A stretch of DNA of 64,000 nt, taken from NCBI RefSeq assembly GCF_001586785.1, contig NZ_LUFH02000004.1, forward strand, positions 49,420-113,419. Reading direction: 5' to 3'. Made by a program: the position numbers and the translations under genes. Below the pieces are notes generated by a model that saw only the letters and a list, made by a program, of their open reading frames with translations, did no database searches and was not told the DNA's origin. Origin of the DNA: Sphaerospermopsis aphanizomenoides BCCUSP55 (GTDB taxonomy: Bacteria > Cyanobacteriota > Cyanobacteriia > Cyanobacteriales > Nostocaceae). Shown in pieces: positions 9,171 through 18,166 of this stretch; position 1 is the stretch's first letter; every line of letters begins with the position of its first letter.

Positions 9171-9899
9171 TTATTCCCTATTCCCTATTCCCTGTTCCCT
9201 GTTCCCTCTATGCAAATTAGGTTTGAGAATAAGACTGACACCAATAGCCCAAGCTAACGCAACCATCCAACCGGCAAGAATATCACTGGGAAAATGAACT
9301 CCTAAATATAGGCGTGTCCAAGCAATTGCCAAGAGGTATAAACTACCACAAGTCACAACCAACCAGCGCCAGGGACGATGCCAAGTTAAAATCACTAAAA
9401 TAGCTACCAAAGTCATACTTGTCATTGCATGACCACTAGGAAAAGCATAATCAAATTCAGGTGCTTTTGATAGCCACAATTGAGGACGCACTCGGTGCAT
9501 GAATTCTTTAGCAGTGCGGTTAATAATTAAATTTCCCACAGCCGTAGTGAGTAAATAAGCCAGAGTTCTCAATCTGCGTTTACGTAATAAAATTAGAGCG
9601 ATCGCACTCAAAACAGGGAATGCAGTCCAGAATGATCCCCACTTAGTCAGAACTACTGCAAAAACATCTAGTTGGGGAGTAGCAGTAGAATGAATAGCCA
9701 TCAAAATTGGCACATCCCAAGGAAAACCACCTTCATTTTGCCAAACTTTTACCGCCAGGATTTCCACAACCTGCAACGGTAAATACACACCCATCAACAT
9801 CAATAATAAAGAACGCCAATGGGAAAGCAGCAGGTTTTTGAGAAAAAGAATTGGTGATCTGTGTCTATTATTCAATATCTTGGCTTTATTCATAATCAT
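9171..9899 (-). CDS. PAP2-family membrane phosphatase
   Basis: The 242-residue integral membrane protein has about six hydrophobic segments and the three acid phosphatase motifs: KEFMHRVRP, PSGH (residues about 154-157) and TRLYLGVHFPSD with its catalytic His. Family members dephosphorylate lipid phosphates such as phosphatidic acid or undecaprenyl pyrophosphate at the membrane surface. The final residues (GNREQGIGNRE) come from GGGAACA/GGGAATA heptamer repeats that extend past the end of the gene, so the C-terminus has been extended or replaced by repeat DNA. Confidence 0.9.
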   Translation of the reverse strand: MIMNKAKILNNRHRSPILFLKNLLLSHWRSLLLMLMGVYLPLQVVEILAVKVWQNEGGFPWDVPILMAIHSTATPQLDVFAVVLTKWGSFWTAFPVLSAIALILLRKRRLRTLAYLLTTAVGNLIINRTAKEFMHRVRPQLWLSKAPEFDYAFPSGHAMTSMTLVAILVILTWHRPWRWLVVTCGSLYLLAIAWTRLYLGVHFPSDILAGWMVALAWAIGVSLILKPNLHRGNREQGIGNRE

Positions 9900-10365
9900 A
9901 AACCTAATTGATATATTATCTCCGTTTGTTCTAGCTTCATATCTGTTTGGACAAGAAATAAGGAATGGGAAATAACTTATTAATTATAAGTAATTAAATG
10001 AGCCAGACATGATATTAAACATAAATTATATTCACCCATTACCCATCTAATATTTTTTATCCAGCCATAGAATCTCACATAACTGTAGTTTGTATTTGTC
10101 TAGATTATTGATACTTTTATTCTCCCTCCTAGACAGAATAATTACGCAAACAGATATCAATTTACTGATATTGACACTAGACTTTTGGGAGTATTAATAT
10201 TAATATACGGTAAGTCAATCGACTTTTAGGAATTTGTAGAAAGTTAAAAAAACCACAGCCTGCATTTCCACCAAGCAGAAAATCTCATTCTTCAGGAGTT
10301 ATGACACCATACTCACAAAGTCTATAGTCATACTCAACCCCTAAAACCCACTACCAGCTAGGAAT
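9900..10365. other. Divergent intergenic region, PAP2 / TauE
   Basis: AT-rich, with a TATTAATATTAATATA-type palindrome near 10193-10208. No gene-like ORF, tRNA or array was seen. It should contain both divergent promoters, but none is distinct enough to call. Confidence 0.5.
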
Positions 10366-11163
10366 ATGGACTACTTATTACTACCAGTTTTCAGCTTTAT
10401 AATTGGCATCATCGTTGGTTTAACAGGAATAGGCGGTGCATCTCTGATCACTCCCATGTTGATTTTTATCTTTCACGTACCACCTTCTGTTGCCATCAGT
10501 TCTGATGTTGTAGCCGCCACATTAATGAAAGTAGTTGGTGGAGTCAAACATTGGCAACAAAAAACCCTTGACCTAGAAATAGTCAAATGGTTAGCAATAG
10601 GTAGCGTTTCCGGTTCATTGCTGGGCGTAGGAATTTTACACCTTCTCAGAAGCAGTAGAGAACAGAATATAGATAATCTTTTGCTACGCTTATTGGGAAT
10701 AATGATTTTAATAGTCACATTGACAGCATTCATACAACTGTTGTTAATGACCTTTTTTCCCAAAGTCAATTTACCTGCACTACCAAAATTAAATGTCAAA
10801 ACCAATAAAGGACGTTTTCTAACTGTTATTCTTGGTGCAGTTTTAGGCTTTTGTGTAGGAATTACCAGCGTTTCTTCAGGTTCTATGTTTGCTTTAGTTC
10901 TCATAGCCTTCTTCCGTTTAGATGCCCGGAAATTAGTGGGTACAGACATTACCCAAGCCGCAATTTTATTAATGTTTACCTCACTGGGACACCTGACATT
11001 AGGAACTGTCAATTGGAGTTTAGTATTCCCAATTTGGCTTGGTTCTGTTCCTGGAGTTCTCATTGGTGCTAAACTTTGCCAAATCACACCCCAACGTCCC
11101 CTCAGATTCATTATTTATAGCATCTTAATAATGGTGAGTTGGAAATTAGTAGCACAAGCATAA
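10366..11163 (+). CDS. TauE/SafE-family permease (sulfite/organosulfur anion exporter type)
   Basis: The 265-residue protein has about eight membrane segments. Its N-terminal repeat GIIVGLTGIGGASLITPML and a second related half starting near VLGAVLGFCVGITSVSSGS are the two diagnostic TauE/SafE (DUF81) repeats. Members move sulfite, sulfoacetate or related anions. The substrate here is unknown. cysK, a CymR-like Rrf2 regulator and sat lie within 16 kb, but no operon joins them. It is convergent with the CadD gene at 11209. Confidence 0.85.
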   Translation: MDYLLLPVFSFIIGIIVGLTGIGGASLITPMLIFIFHVPPSVAISSDVVAATLMKVVGGVKHWQQKTLDLEIVKWLAIGSVSGSLLGVGILHLLRSSREQNIDNLLLRLLGIMILIVTLTAFIQLLLMTFFPKVNLPALPKLNVKTNKGRFLTVILGAVLGFCVGITSVSSGSMFALVLIAFFRLDARKLVGTDITQAAILLMFTSLGHLTLGTVNWSLVFPIWLGSVPGVLIGAKLCQITPQRPLRFIIYSILIMVSWKLVAQA

Positions 11164-11208
11164 TTACCTCCGCGTACCTCTGCGCCAAACTCTGTGTACC
11201 TCTGCGTT

Positions 11209-11871
11209 TTAATTTTCCTTCAAAAGTAATAAATCAAAAGTACCTCGTTCATACATAATAAACAACCCCAAACCAATTAAAACAAACGGCACTATACCCT
11301 GACCATAACGACTTAAAATATAACCAATAGCAGCTTGACGACTTAACAAATAAGCAATACCACACCAAACTCCTACCATGCCCAAAAATACAGCCAAAAT
11401 TATCCCTAAACTAGCAAAATCTTGACCTGCAAATAGGGGAATGTAAATACTAATATTGTCACCACCATTAGCAATTGTCACAGCAGCAACTTTATAAGTA
11501 TTGGGGTGAAGAATACTCAGCAAGAAAGAAACTATAGGGTTAGGATGTGATGGTAACAAAAAATCAGTATTAACAGTTTGAACTTCTGAACTTTCTTCCT
11601 GCCGATTTAGTAATTGTTTAACACCCATGACTATTGGCAATATTCCTAATAATCCAATAAATTCTCGCTTAATAACCAAGCCACCAAAGAATCCTGGTAA
11701 GCTGAGGATAATAATGGCAGCAAAGCCAAGATATTGACCAATAAAAATATGTCTACGGCGAAAATTATGATCTATTTGTGAAAAAAATAGTAGCAAAATA
11801 ATAATATCGTCAATATTAGTGGCGGCAAAAGCAATCATGCCTTGTGTAAAAGCAGTAATAAGACTACTCAT
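11209..11871 (-). CDS. CadD-family cadmium resistance transporter, copy 1
   Basis: The 220-residue product has about five or six membrane helices and the CadD-family signatures ATNIDDIIILL near residue 18 and TIANGGDNISIYIPLF in the second half, with acidic residues inside helices. Members lower cellular cadmium, but cyanobacterial homologues may have other substrates. A paralogue lies divergently at 12216. The two share the same motif layout but differ clearly in the central loop, so the duplication is not recent. Confidence 0.85.
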   Translation of the reverse strand: MSSLITAFTQGMIAFAATNIDDIIILLLFFSQIDHNFRRRHIFIGQYLGFAAIIILSLPGFFGGLVIKREFIGLLGILPIVMGVKQLLNRQEESSEVQTVNTDFLLPSHPNPIVSFLLSILHPNTYKVAAVTIANGGDNISIYIPLFAGQDFASLGIILAVFLGMVGVWCGIAYLLSRQAAIGYILSRYGQGIVPFVLIGLGLFIMYERGTFDLLLLKEN

Positions 11872-12019
11872 GGTAAAATTTTATCATATTACAATTTATC
11901 AACATACCAAATTTTCACGCTTCTATCGCATCTAAAAATATCCACTTTTCTCTGACTATTAGACTAAATACGCAAAATCCAGGTATACTAAATACCATTA
12001 ATTTTCCAAATATGAACAG

Positions 12020-12136
12020 ATGGAACAATATCTACAATCAACTGAAATTATTGATTGGCTTCATCCTTTAGTTCTGGAACTGGCACAAAAAATAGGTTCA
12101 AAGTATCAAACTTATGGTTTAATTGTGAGACAATAA
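12020..12136 (+). pseudogene. N-terminal remnant of a transglutaminase-like gene
   Basis: A 38-codon frame starting with MEQYLQSTEIIDWLHPLVLE resembles the N-terminus of cyanobacterial transglutaminase-domain proteins, which usually continue into a catalytic Cys-His-Asp domain. It stops at TAA (12134) with nothing recognisable after it. It lies in the 344-base gap between the divergent CadD genes, where I see no other gene. The family call rests on recalled sequence similarity. Confidence 0.45.
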
Positions 12137-12215
12137 TCACCGAAAAGTAAATGCTGATAAAATCAAACTAGTTCTTTAATAAAAATATTTGTTAGCAAAA
12201 TCGGGGCATAAATAA

Positions 12216-12899
12216 ATGAGCAGTATTCTTACTGCAATTATCAACGGAGTAGTTGCGTTTGGGGCAACCAATATTGATGACCTTGTAATTTTATTAGTGT
12301 TTTTTGCTCAAATAAATGATGACTTTCGCCCTTGGCAAATTGTTCTTGGTCAATATATAGGCTTTACTATTCTCGTCATTCTGAGTTTACCAGGTTTATT
12401 GGGCGGTTTGATTCTACCTGCAAACTTGATTGGTTTATTAGGTTTAGTTCCTCTAGCTATTGGTATAAGTAGTTTGGTGAATCAAGAAACAGATTCATTG
12501 CCTGAAGTTTTAGCAGAAATTACACCATCTGCAAAATCAAAAACTCAGAATTTTTTTAATCCCCAAATTTACACCATCACACTCATAACTATTGCCAATG
12601 GTAGTGATAATATTAGCATTTATATAACTTTATTTTCTAGCATTAGATTAGATGGCTTTTTAGTAATAATCACTTTATTTTTTATTCTTTTAGCTATTTG
12701 GTGTTACGCAGCATATAAATTAACCCACCAGCAGAAAATTGCTGAGGTTTTAACCAGTTACGGTAATTATCTTGTTCCTTTCGTACTGATGGGTTTAGGG
12801 GCTGTAATTGTTTGGAAAAGTCAGGCTTTAAGTCCTCTAAAACTCCTTGCTAGTTGTCTTTGTTTGCTGGTTTTGGTGAAAAAAGCGAGCAATGACTAA
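12216..12899 (+). CDS. CadD-family cadmium resistance transporter, copy 2
   Basis: The 227-residue membrane protein is a paralogue of the divergent gene at 11209-11871. It has FGATNIDDLVILLVFF near the start and TIANGSDNISIYITLF in the second half. It ends with an extra hydrophobic segment (LLASCLCLLVLV). The stop is followed after 2 bases by an 8-bp target duplication and the family A MITE. The substrate is unknown; cadmium is the family default. Confidence 0.85.
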   Translation: MSSILTAIINGVVAFGATNIDDLVILLVFFAQINDDFRPWQIVLGQYIGFTILVILSLPGLLGGLILPANLIGLLGLVPLAIGISSLVNQETDSLPEVLAEITPSAKSKTQNFFNPQIYTITLITIANGSDNISIYITLFSSIRLDGFLVIITLFFILLAIWCYAAYKLTHQQKIAEVLTSYGNYLVPFVLMGLGAVIVWKSQALSPLKLLASCLCLLVLVKKASND

Positions 12900-12901
12900 A
12901 G

Positions 12902-13078
12902 TATTAAACGTAAGTATTCAGCTATCAGTAATCAGTAATCAGCCAATAGCAGCAATAACAAGGATGCAGAAATTTTAATTTCAGGAATGTTAGAGAGCAT
13001 CTGTTTCTTTTCATTTCTTGTATTTCAAGATTTCAGGTACATAGCTGACGGCTGACGGCTGAATGCTTACTATTAAAC
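12902..13078. mobile_element. MITE family A, copy 1, with 8-bp target duplication
   Basis: The 161-bp element (12910-13070) has inverted ends GTAAGTATTCAGC and GCTGAATGCTTAC. It is flanked by perfect 8-bp direct repeats TATTAAAC at 12902-12909 and 13071-13078. Internal AATCAGT and CGGCTGA heptamers are present, and there is no ORF. The right-hand duplication overlaps the stop codon of cysK. The second copy is at 27138-27309. Confidence 0.85.
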
Positions 13079-14041
13079 TTGTGTCAACCATTCACTCTCT
13101 TCTGGATCTTTAAATAGTGGAGTGCTGAGGTAGCGTTCCCCAAAACTAGGCTGTACCATCACTATCAATTTGCCTTCATTTTCTGGACGCTTGGCAATTT
13201 GCAAAGCTGCATATAAAGCAGCACCAGCAGAAATTCCTGATAGCAAACCTTCTTCTTTTGCTAAACGACGACTGTAGGAAATTGCCTGTTCATCTGTGAC
13301 TTGAATGACTTCATCAACAAGTTCTGAACGATAAATAGCGGGAATAAATCCAGGCCCAATACCTTGAATTTTGTGTGGTCCTGCTTTTCCACCTGCTAAT
13401 ACTGGACTGTTGACTGGTTCAACTGCGATCGCTTGAAAGCTGGGTTTGCGTTGTTTAATAACTTCGGAAACGCCTGTAATTGTCCCTCCAGTTCCCACTC
13501 CAGCAATGAGAAAATCAACTTCACCATCTGTATCATTCCAAATTTCTTCAGCTGTAGTGCGAGCATGAATTTGGGGGTTGGCAGGATTGCTAAACTGTTG
13601 CAACATATAAGCATTGGGGGTTCTGGCCACAATTTCAGTGGCTTTGGCGATCGCACCCCGCATTCCTTCTACCCCTGGTGTTAACTCCAACTGCGCCCCA
13701 TAAGCCCTTAACATCAGTCGTCGTTCCTGGCTCATGGTGTCTGGCATAGTTAAAATTAGACGATAGCCCTTAGCAGCTGCAACCATCGCTAAAGCAATTC
13801 CTGTATTTCCAGAAGTCGGCTCTACTAAAATAGTTTGACCAGGAATAATTAAACCTTTTGCTTCTGCTGCTTCCACCATGTTTACGCCAATTCTATCTTT
13901 GACAGAAGCAGCAGGATTCATACTTTCTAATTTGACAACAATTCGCGCCAATGCTCCCCAGGTTTGAGGAATTTTATTTAACTTTACTAAGGGTGTTTTA
14001 CCCACTAACTCGGTGATGTTGTTTGCTATTCGCATGGTCAT
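13073..14041 (-). CDS. cysK: Cysteine synthase A (O-acetylserine sulfhydrylase)
   Basis: The 322-residue PLP enzyme makes cysteine from O-acetylserine and sulfide. The lysine that binds PLP is K48 in NPAASVKDR. The TSGNTG substrate loop, the GVGTGGT phosphate-binding loop and the [11 protein letters not shown]-terminal motif are present. It lies 12 bases downstream of an Rrf2 regulator gene on the same strand, so the two probably form an operon. Its stop codon sits inside the 8-bp duplication made by the MITE, so the last codons may come from the insertion event. Confidence 0.96.
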   Translation of the reverse strand: MTMRIANNITELVGKTPLVKLNKIPQTWGALARIVVKLESMNPAASVKDRIGVNMVEAAEAKGLIIPGQTILVEPTSGNTGIALAMVAAAKGYRLILTMPDTMSQERRLMLRAYGAQLELTPGVEGMRGAIAKATEIVARTPNAYMLQQFSNPANPQIHARTTAEEIWNDTDGEVDFLIAGVGTGGTITGVSEVIKQRKPSFQAIAVEPVNSPVLAGGKAGPHKIQGIGPGFIPAIYRSELVDEVIQVTDEQAISYSRRLAKEEGLLSGISAGAALYAALQIAKRPENEGKLIVMVQPSFGERYLSTPLFKDPEESEWLTQV

Positions 14042-14053
14042 ACCTCTTGATAA

Positions 14054-14536
14054 CTAGATGTAGTACATGGGACTGTTTTGAGTGCGGATTTCTCTTTCCT
14101 GGCACAAATCTTGGAGTGTATAGCCGCGTAATACTTCAATAGAAGCAATGTTAGCTTTTTCCCAAACTTCTAAAACCAAAGTTTTTTCTATAGTCGGAGT
14201 CTCAGAGTTTTCTTTCTCTTTGCGTTCCCCTTCTACCAAAGTGACAATTTCTAGCAAAGTAACCTGCCACGGTTCACGCACTAACACGAAACCACCTTTT
14301 GAACCACGCTGACTCTGGACTACACCCGCACGTCGCAGGTGAGTCAGAATTTGTTCTAAATAACGCTCTGGTATCGGTTGCTTGGCAGCAATCTCGTTCA
14401 TGGTCAGAGGAACTTTTTTATCGTGGTGGGTGGCCAGTTCTAACAAGGCTAGTAGTGCGTATTCCACCTTGGCAGAAAGATCCAGAAGAGCGTAACTTTG
14501 GCTATTCAAGTCCGTACTTAAAATACTACTGTACAT
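14054..14536 (-). CDS. Rrf2-family regulator, CymR-like
   Basis: The 160-residue product has the Rrf2 winged helix (LSAKVEYALLALLELATHH, PERYLEQILTHLRRAGVVQSQRGSKGGF). It lacks the three-cysteine Fe-S motif of IscR/NsrR, and its only Cys is in a C-terminal DLCQE. CymR-type Rrf2 proteins without a cluster bind CysK and control cysteine synthesis. The direct linkage to cysK fits such a role, which is inference. The first 18 residues before LSAKVEYA are longer than usual, and no other Met is available as a start. Confidence 0.88.
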   Translation of the reverse strand: MYSSILSTDLNSQSYALLDLSAKVEYALLALLELATHHDKKVPLTMNEIAAKQPIPERYLEQILTHLRRAGVVQSQRGSKGGFVLVREPWQVTLLEIVTLVEGERKEKENSETPTIEKTLVLEVWEKANIASIEVLRGYTLQDLCQEREIRTQNSPMYYI

Positions 14537-14837
14537 TGATAGATTTAACGGAATTTTTACGAAAATTATTTTCTTTCAAGTGTCGGATGTAATAGCATCT
14601 CACTTACTGCTCTCAAAATATCATAAATCTATCGGCTTACTGGTGTTTTTCCTAAAAATTCTCAAAATTAGGTAAAATCAAACAGGAGTATAAAACCCAG
14701 GAGCTAATAAAAATAAGGGTGAAGAAGTGATCTTCTGTTCCCCAATACCAATTCTTTCTTCTCGATTTTGATAGTTTTTCATGCCATAATCATGTATACT
14801 ACGGTTAGAACATCGGAAAATCGTTATATTTACGCTG
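14537..14837. other. Divergent regulatory region rrf2-cysK / crp-like
   Basis: 301 bases between divergent regulators. It contains AT-rich promoter-like DNA and short T-runs. I found no clear dyad that could be assigned to either regulator. Confidence 0.45.
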
Positions 14838-15425
14838 ATGTCATTATACACAGGACTTACTCAATCATCTACTAGTAGTAATCGCCAAAATTTCACCAGG
14901 CGATCGCTCATGCCCAGTAAAAAAAATACTCTCTGGCAAATACAAAGCGGATTTGTGCTTACTTACACTTATCTAGAAGACGGTACGACAGTAGCTTTAG
15001 GATTATGGGGACCAGGAGATGTAGTAGGTGAATTCCTATCAAAAATGAAACCGTATCAAATGGAGTGTTTAACCACAGTAGAAGCAACTATTTTACCTGT
15101 GGATGATTGGCATCAACCAATAGAGACTTTACTTCATCACATCAAGCAAGCGGAAGAATTAATGCTAATTCGTAGCCATAAAAAAGTAGAAACCATGCTG
15201 ATTCAATTACTAGCATGGTTATCAAAAAAATTTGGCTCACAAGTCGAGCAAGGACGGTTAATAGATATGCGTCTGACTCATGAAGATTTAGCAACACTGA
15301 TTAGTTCTACCCGTGTGACTATTACTCGCTTGCTGGGACAATTGGAACAAGAAGGATTAATTGATAGACTTTCCTTAAATCGGATTGTAGTCAGACAAGA
15401 GGATGTTTGGTACTACGAAATTTGA
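14838..15425 (+). CDS. Crp/Fnr-family transcriptional regulator
   Basis: The 195-residue product is shorter than Crp or NtcA (about 220). It has part of the effector beta-roll (LWQIQSGFVLTYTYLEDGTTVALGLWGPGDVVGE), the long dimer helix, and a C-terminal HTH (RLTHEDLATLISSTRVTITRLLGQLEQEGLI). The recognition helix TRVTITRLL resembles the NtcA/Crp type. The residues that would bind cAMP are not evident. It is divergent from rrf2-cysK, so a CysR-like role in sulfur control is possible but unproven. Confidence 0.85.
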   Translation: MSLYTGLTQSSTSSNRQNFTRRSLMPSKKNTLWQIQSGFVLTYTYLEDGTTVALGLWGPGDVVGEFLSKMKPYQMECLTTVEATILPVDDWHQPIETLLHHIKQAEELMLIRSHKKVETMLIQLLAWLSKKFGSQVEQGRLIDMRLTHEDLATLISSTRVTITRLLGQLEQEGLIDRLSLNRIVVRQEDVWYYEI

Positions 15426-15922
15426 CACTTACCATGCCTAAAGGAAGGTTAAGCTTTTACAATATCTATTTAAATCTACTCATATACTCTTAAACAAGAA
15501 CCTATCCTCAAGATATGAGTAGATTTAACGGAAAACAGAGGTCAATTAATCTAGCGTTTAGATACCGTCAAAACAAATACTGAACAAATACTGATATACG
15601 GTTATGTATACTTAATTATTTATCTGTTTGAACACTTTGCGCCAATTTTTGCCGCCAAGCATTAACATAAACTCTTTATTATGTTATCATTGTTACAATT
15701 TTATCAATGAAAAATTGACAATTACCTCTCCTTTCCAGGGATAAGATTGAAAAATCGAAATTTTTTGCTTTTTTCCTCTTCAAAGTAGAAGTTTTAAACC
15801 TTGAATGAAACAATTGTCACTTATCATTGGATCAAAGTCAGCTTTCTTAAGAAGTTCTACGCTTTATAAAGTAGTAGTACATCAGAAAAAATTAACTTAA
15901 ATATTACAGGCTGGAGAGAAGT
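15426..15922. other. Intergenic region with 14-bp inverted repeat and family C repeat
   Basis: A perfect inverted repeat, AAATCTACTCATAT (15472-15485) and ATATGAGTAGATTT (15513-15526), encloses 27 nt about 47 bases after the Crp-like gene. It could be a terminator-like hairpin or an operator. A diverged family C dispersed repeat lies at about 15713-15826, with AAATTGACAATTAC at one end and AAACAATTGTCACTTATC at the other. No ORF is convincing. Confidence 0.6.
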
Positions 15923-16729
15923 ATGTTGGGTGCGATCGCAGGTGCTATCATTGGCTCCGTCTCTGAGCTTCACAACATAAAAACCAAGGACTTCCTACTT
16001 TTTAACGATAGATGTCATTTTACAGATGACACCGTATTAACCCTTGCAGTAGCTGATGTCATTCTCAATGCCGATGAATTTCCCGACAATACTAAATATA
16101 TTGATAAATTCCAATATATAGAACAATTTAGATCTTACTACTGTGAATATCCCTATGCTGGTTATGGTGGCAGTTTTATGCAGTGGGCAAATTCCAGTAG
16201 CACAGAACCATACAACAGTTGGGGTAATGGATCTGCTATGCGCGTTAGTCCTATCGCATCTGCGTTTGATGACTTGGATATTGTATTAGAAGAAGCGCAA
16301 CATAGTGCGGAAGTTACTCATAACCATCCTGAAGGTATCAAAGGCGCACAAGCAACAGCCGCATCTATATTTTTAGCTCGTACTGGTTATGATAAAACTA
16401 CTATCAAATCCTATATCCAAAATACTTTTGGTTATAATTTAGAGCAAACTTTAGATGAAATTAGACCAACTTACAAACTTGATGTTTCCTGTCAAGGTTC
16501 TGTTCCCCAAGCTATTATTGCTTTTTTAGAATCAACTGATTTTGAAGATGCTATTCGCAATGCCATTTCTATTGGTGGAGACAGTGACACCATTGCTTGT
16601 ATTACAGGTGGTATTGCCGAAGCATTTTATGGTGGTGTTCCAGTAGATATTGCTGAATGGATATTCACTAAATTAGATGAACATCTCTGGACTATTACTG
16701 ACAAGTTTATGTCTCAATATTATGCCTAG
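15923..16729 (+). CDS. ADP-ribosylglycohydrolase (DraG/ARH) family protein
   Basis: The 268-residue product is a DraG-fold hydrolase that would remove ADP-ribose from proteins or small molecules. The N-terminus LGAIAGAIIGSVSE, FTDDTVLTLAVA with the metal-binding Thr-Asp-Asp, GNGSAMRV, and the C-terminal ISIGGDSDTIACITGGIAEA with the second metal site are all present. It is monocistronic by spacing. In diazotrophs DraG reactivates nitrogenase reductase, but no DraT is seen here and this subfamily is widespread, so a nif role should not be assumed. Confidence 0.92.
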   Translation: MLGAIAGAIIGSVSELHNIKTKDFLLFNDRCHFTDDTVLTLAVADVILNADEFPDNTKYIDKFQYIEQFRSYYCEYPYAGYGGSFMQWANSSSTEPYNSWGNGSAMRVSPIASAFDDLDIVLEEAQHSAEVTHNHPEGIKGAQATAASIFLARTGYDKTTIKSYIQNTFGYNLEQTLDEIRPTYKLDVSCQGSVPQAIIAFLESTDFEDAIRNAISIGGDSDTIACITGGIAEAFYGGVPVDIAEWIFTKLDEHLWTITDKFMSQYYA

Positions 16730-16884
16730 TGTAGTGAGGCAGGGTGCAGGATGTAGGGAAATGTCCGGCTTATCGGGTATTATTCAAAATCATATCAAAT
16801 ATAAATTTGATGGTTGAAAAAAACTCCCGTACACAGAAAGTTTTTTCCCTATTCCCTATTTGGATGATCCTGAAAATAATCAAT

Positions 16885-17256
16885 ATGCAATATAATCATA
16901 TATTCACAACTATTGCCACAGTTAATTTTGGGAGTTTAGTAAATTTCTATATTCAGTTACTTGAACAAGAACCAAAAAACTTAATTCCCAATATCTATGC
17001 GGAGTTTCAAATTAACGGATTTATTTTAGGTATTTTTCAACCCCACAAAAATTATGAATTAGAATTTGTGGTTAATACCAAAAGTCCGCTAAGTTTATGT
17101 TTAGAAGTGAGGAATTTAGAAAATGCGATCGCTCACCTACAATCTTTAGGCTATCCCCCACCAGGAGAAATTTCTACAGCTTCCCACGGTCGAGAAATTT
17201 ACGCCTACGACCCTGATGGCAACCGTCTGATTTTACATCAATCCTATCAGCAGTAA
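16885..17256 (+). CDS. VOC (glyoxalase/bleomycin-resistance) family protein
   Basis: I prefer the ATG at 16885, giving 123 residues. The open frame extends back to 16744, but that stretch is repeat-like and outside the fold. The VOC beta-alpha-beta-beta-beta pattern is readable: FTTIATVNFGSLVNFYIQLL at the start, LCLEVRNLENAIAHLQSLGY in the second half and the ending YAYDPDGNRLILHQ. The metal-ligand His and Glu positions are not clearly conserved. The substrate is unknown. Confidence 0.8.
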   Translation: MQYNHIFTTIATVNFGSLVNFYIQLLEQEPKNLIPNIYAEFQINGFILGIFQPHKNYELEFVVNTKSPLSLCLEVRNLENAIAHLQSLGYPPPGEISTASHGREIYAYDPDGNRLILHQSYQQ

Positions 17257-17284
17257 AATTAAGAATTACGAATTACGAATTACC

Positions 17285-18166
17285 ATGTCTATAACTCAAA
17301 ACTACAAATTAAATCTCATTCAATGGTATCCCGGTCACATTGCCAAAGCTGAAAAAAATCTCAAAGAACAACTAAAACGAGTAGATGTGATTTTAGAGGT
17401 GCGAGATGCACGTATTCCTATAACTACAAACCATCCGCAAATGAACGAATGGGTGGGAAGTAAATCACGGGTATTGGTAATTAACCGATTAGATATGATT
17501 TCACCACAAGTGCGATCGCTGTGGGAAGACTGGTTTAAAAGTCAAGAACAAATCCCTCATTTTACCAATGCTCAACATGGCCAAGGTATCACAGCCATAG
17601 CCAAAGCGGCTCAAGCAGCAGGAGTAGAACTCAATAAACGGAGAAAAGAACGGGGAATGTTACCTCGTCCAGTTCGTGCTGTTGTGATTGGTTTTCCCAA
17701 TGTAGGAAAATCAGCATTAATCAACCGTCTCTTGGGAAAACGAGTAGTTGAAAGTGCAGCACGTCCTGGTGTGACTCGTCAACTGCGTTGGGTACGAATT
17801 TCTGAACAGTTAGAATTGCTAGATGCGCCCGGTGTTATTCCCTCCAGAATAGAAAATCAAGCCGCAGCAGTAAAACTAGCTATTTGTGACGATATTGGTG
17901 AAGCCTCCTATGATAATCAGCTAGTAGCAGCAGCTTTCGTAGATATTGTCAATGAACTGCAAGAAACCCATCCTCATTTGTTACCATCACACCCGTTACT
18001 TTCACGCTATGAAGTTGACTCCATCATCCACACCGGAGAAGCATACTTGCACGTTTTAGCAGAACATCGTTATAAGGGAGATGTAGAACGTGCTGCTAGA
18101 ACATTAATCACTGATTTTCGCAAAGGACTTTTAGGTAATATACCTTTAGAAATTCCACCCCATTGA
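17285..18166 (+). CDS. rbgA: Ribosome biogenesis GTPase RbgA/YlqF
   Basis: The 293-residue circularly permuted GTPase has motifs in G4-G5-G1-G2-G3 order. It starts with IQWYPGHIAKAEKNL, then VINRLD (G4), GFPNVGKSALINRL (G1), RPGVTR (G2) and LLDAPGV (G3, usually DTPG). RbgA acts in late assembly of the large ribosomal subunit. STRR heptamers of the GAATTAC type fill the 28-base gap from the VOC gene. Confidence 0.93.
   Translation: MSITQNYKLNLIQWYPGHIAKAEKNLKEQLKRVDVILEVRDARIPITTNHPQMNEWVGSKSRVLVINRLDMISPQVRSLWEDWFKSQEQIPHFTNAQHGQGITAIAKAAQAAGVELNKRRKERGMLPRPVRAVVIGFPNVGKSALINRLLGKRVVESAARPGVTRQLRWVRISEQLELLDAPGVIPSRIENQAAAVKLAICDDIGEASYDNQLVAAAFVDIVNELQETHPHLLPSHPLLSRYEVDSIIHTGEAYLHVLAEHRYKGDVERAARTLITDFRKGLLGNIPLEIPPH

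Noticed and set aside
10473..11111. 212-codon open frame antisense to the TauE/SafE gene
   Set aside because: The plus-strand protein has family motifs and membrane helices; the antisense product has none.
15923..16729. DraG for nitrogenase control
   Set aside because: No DraT partner and the subfamily is general; kept only as ADP-ribosylglycohydrolase.
16744..16884. 47-residue N-terminal extension of the VOC protein
   Set aside because: Outside the fold and coded by repeat-like DNA; ATG 16885 is preferred.
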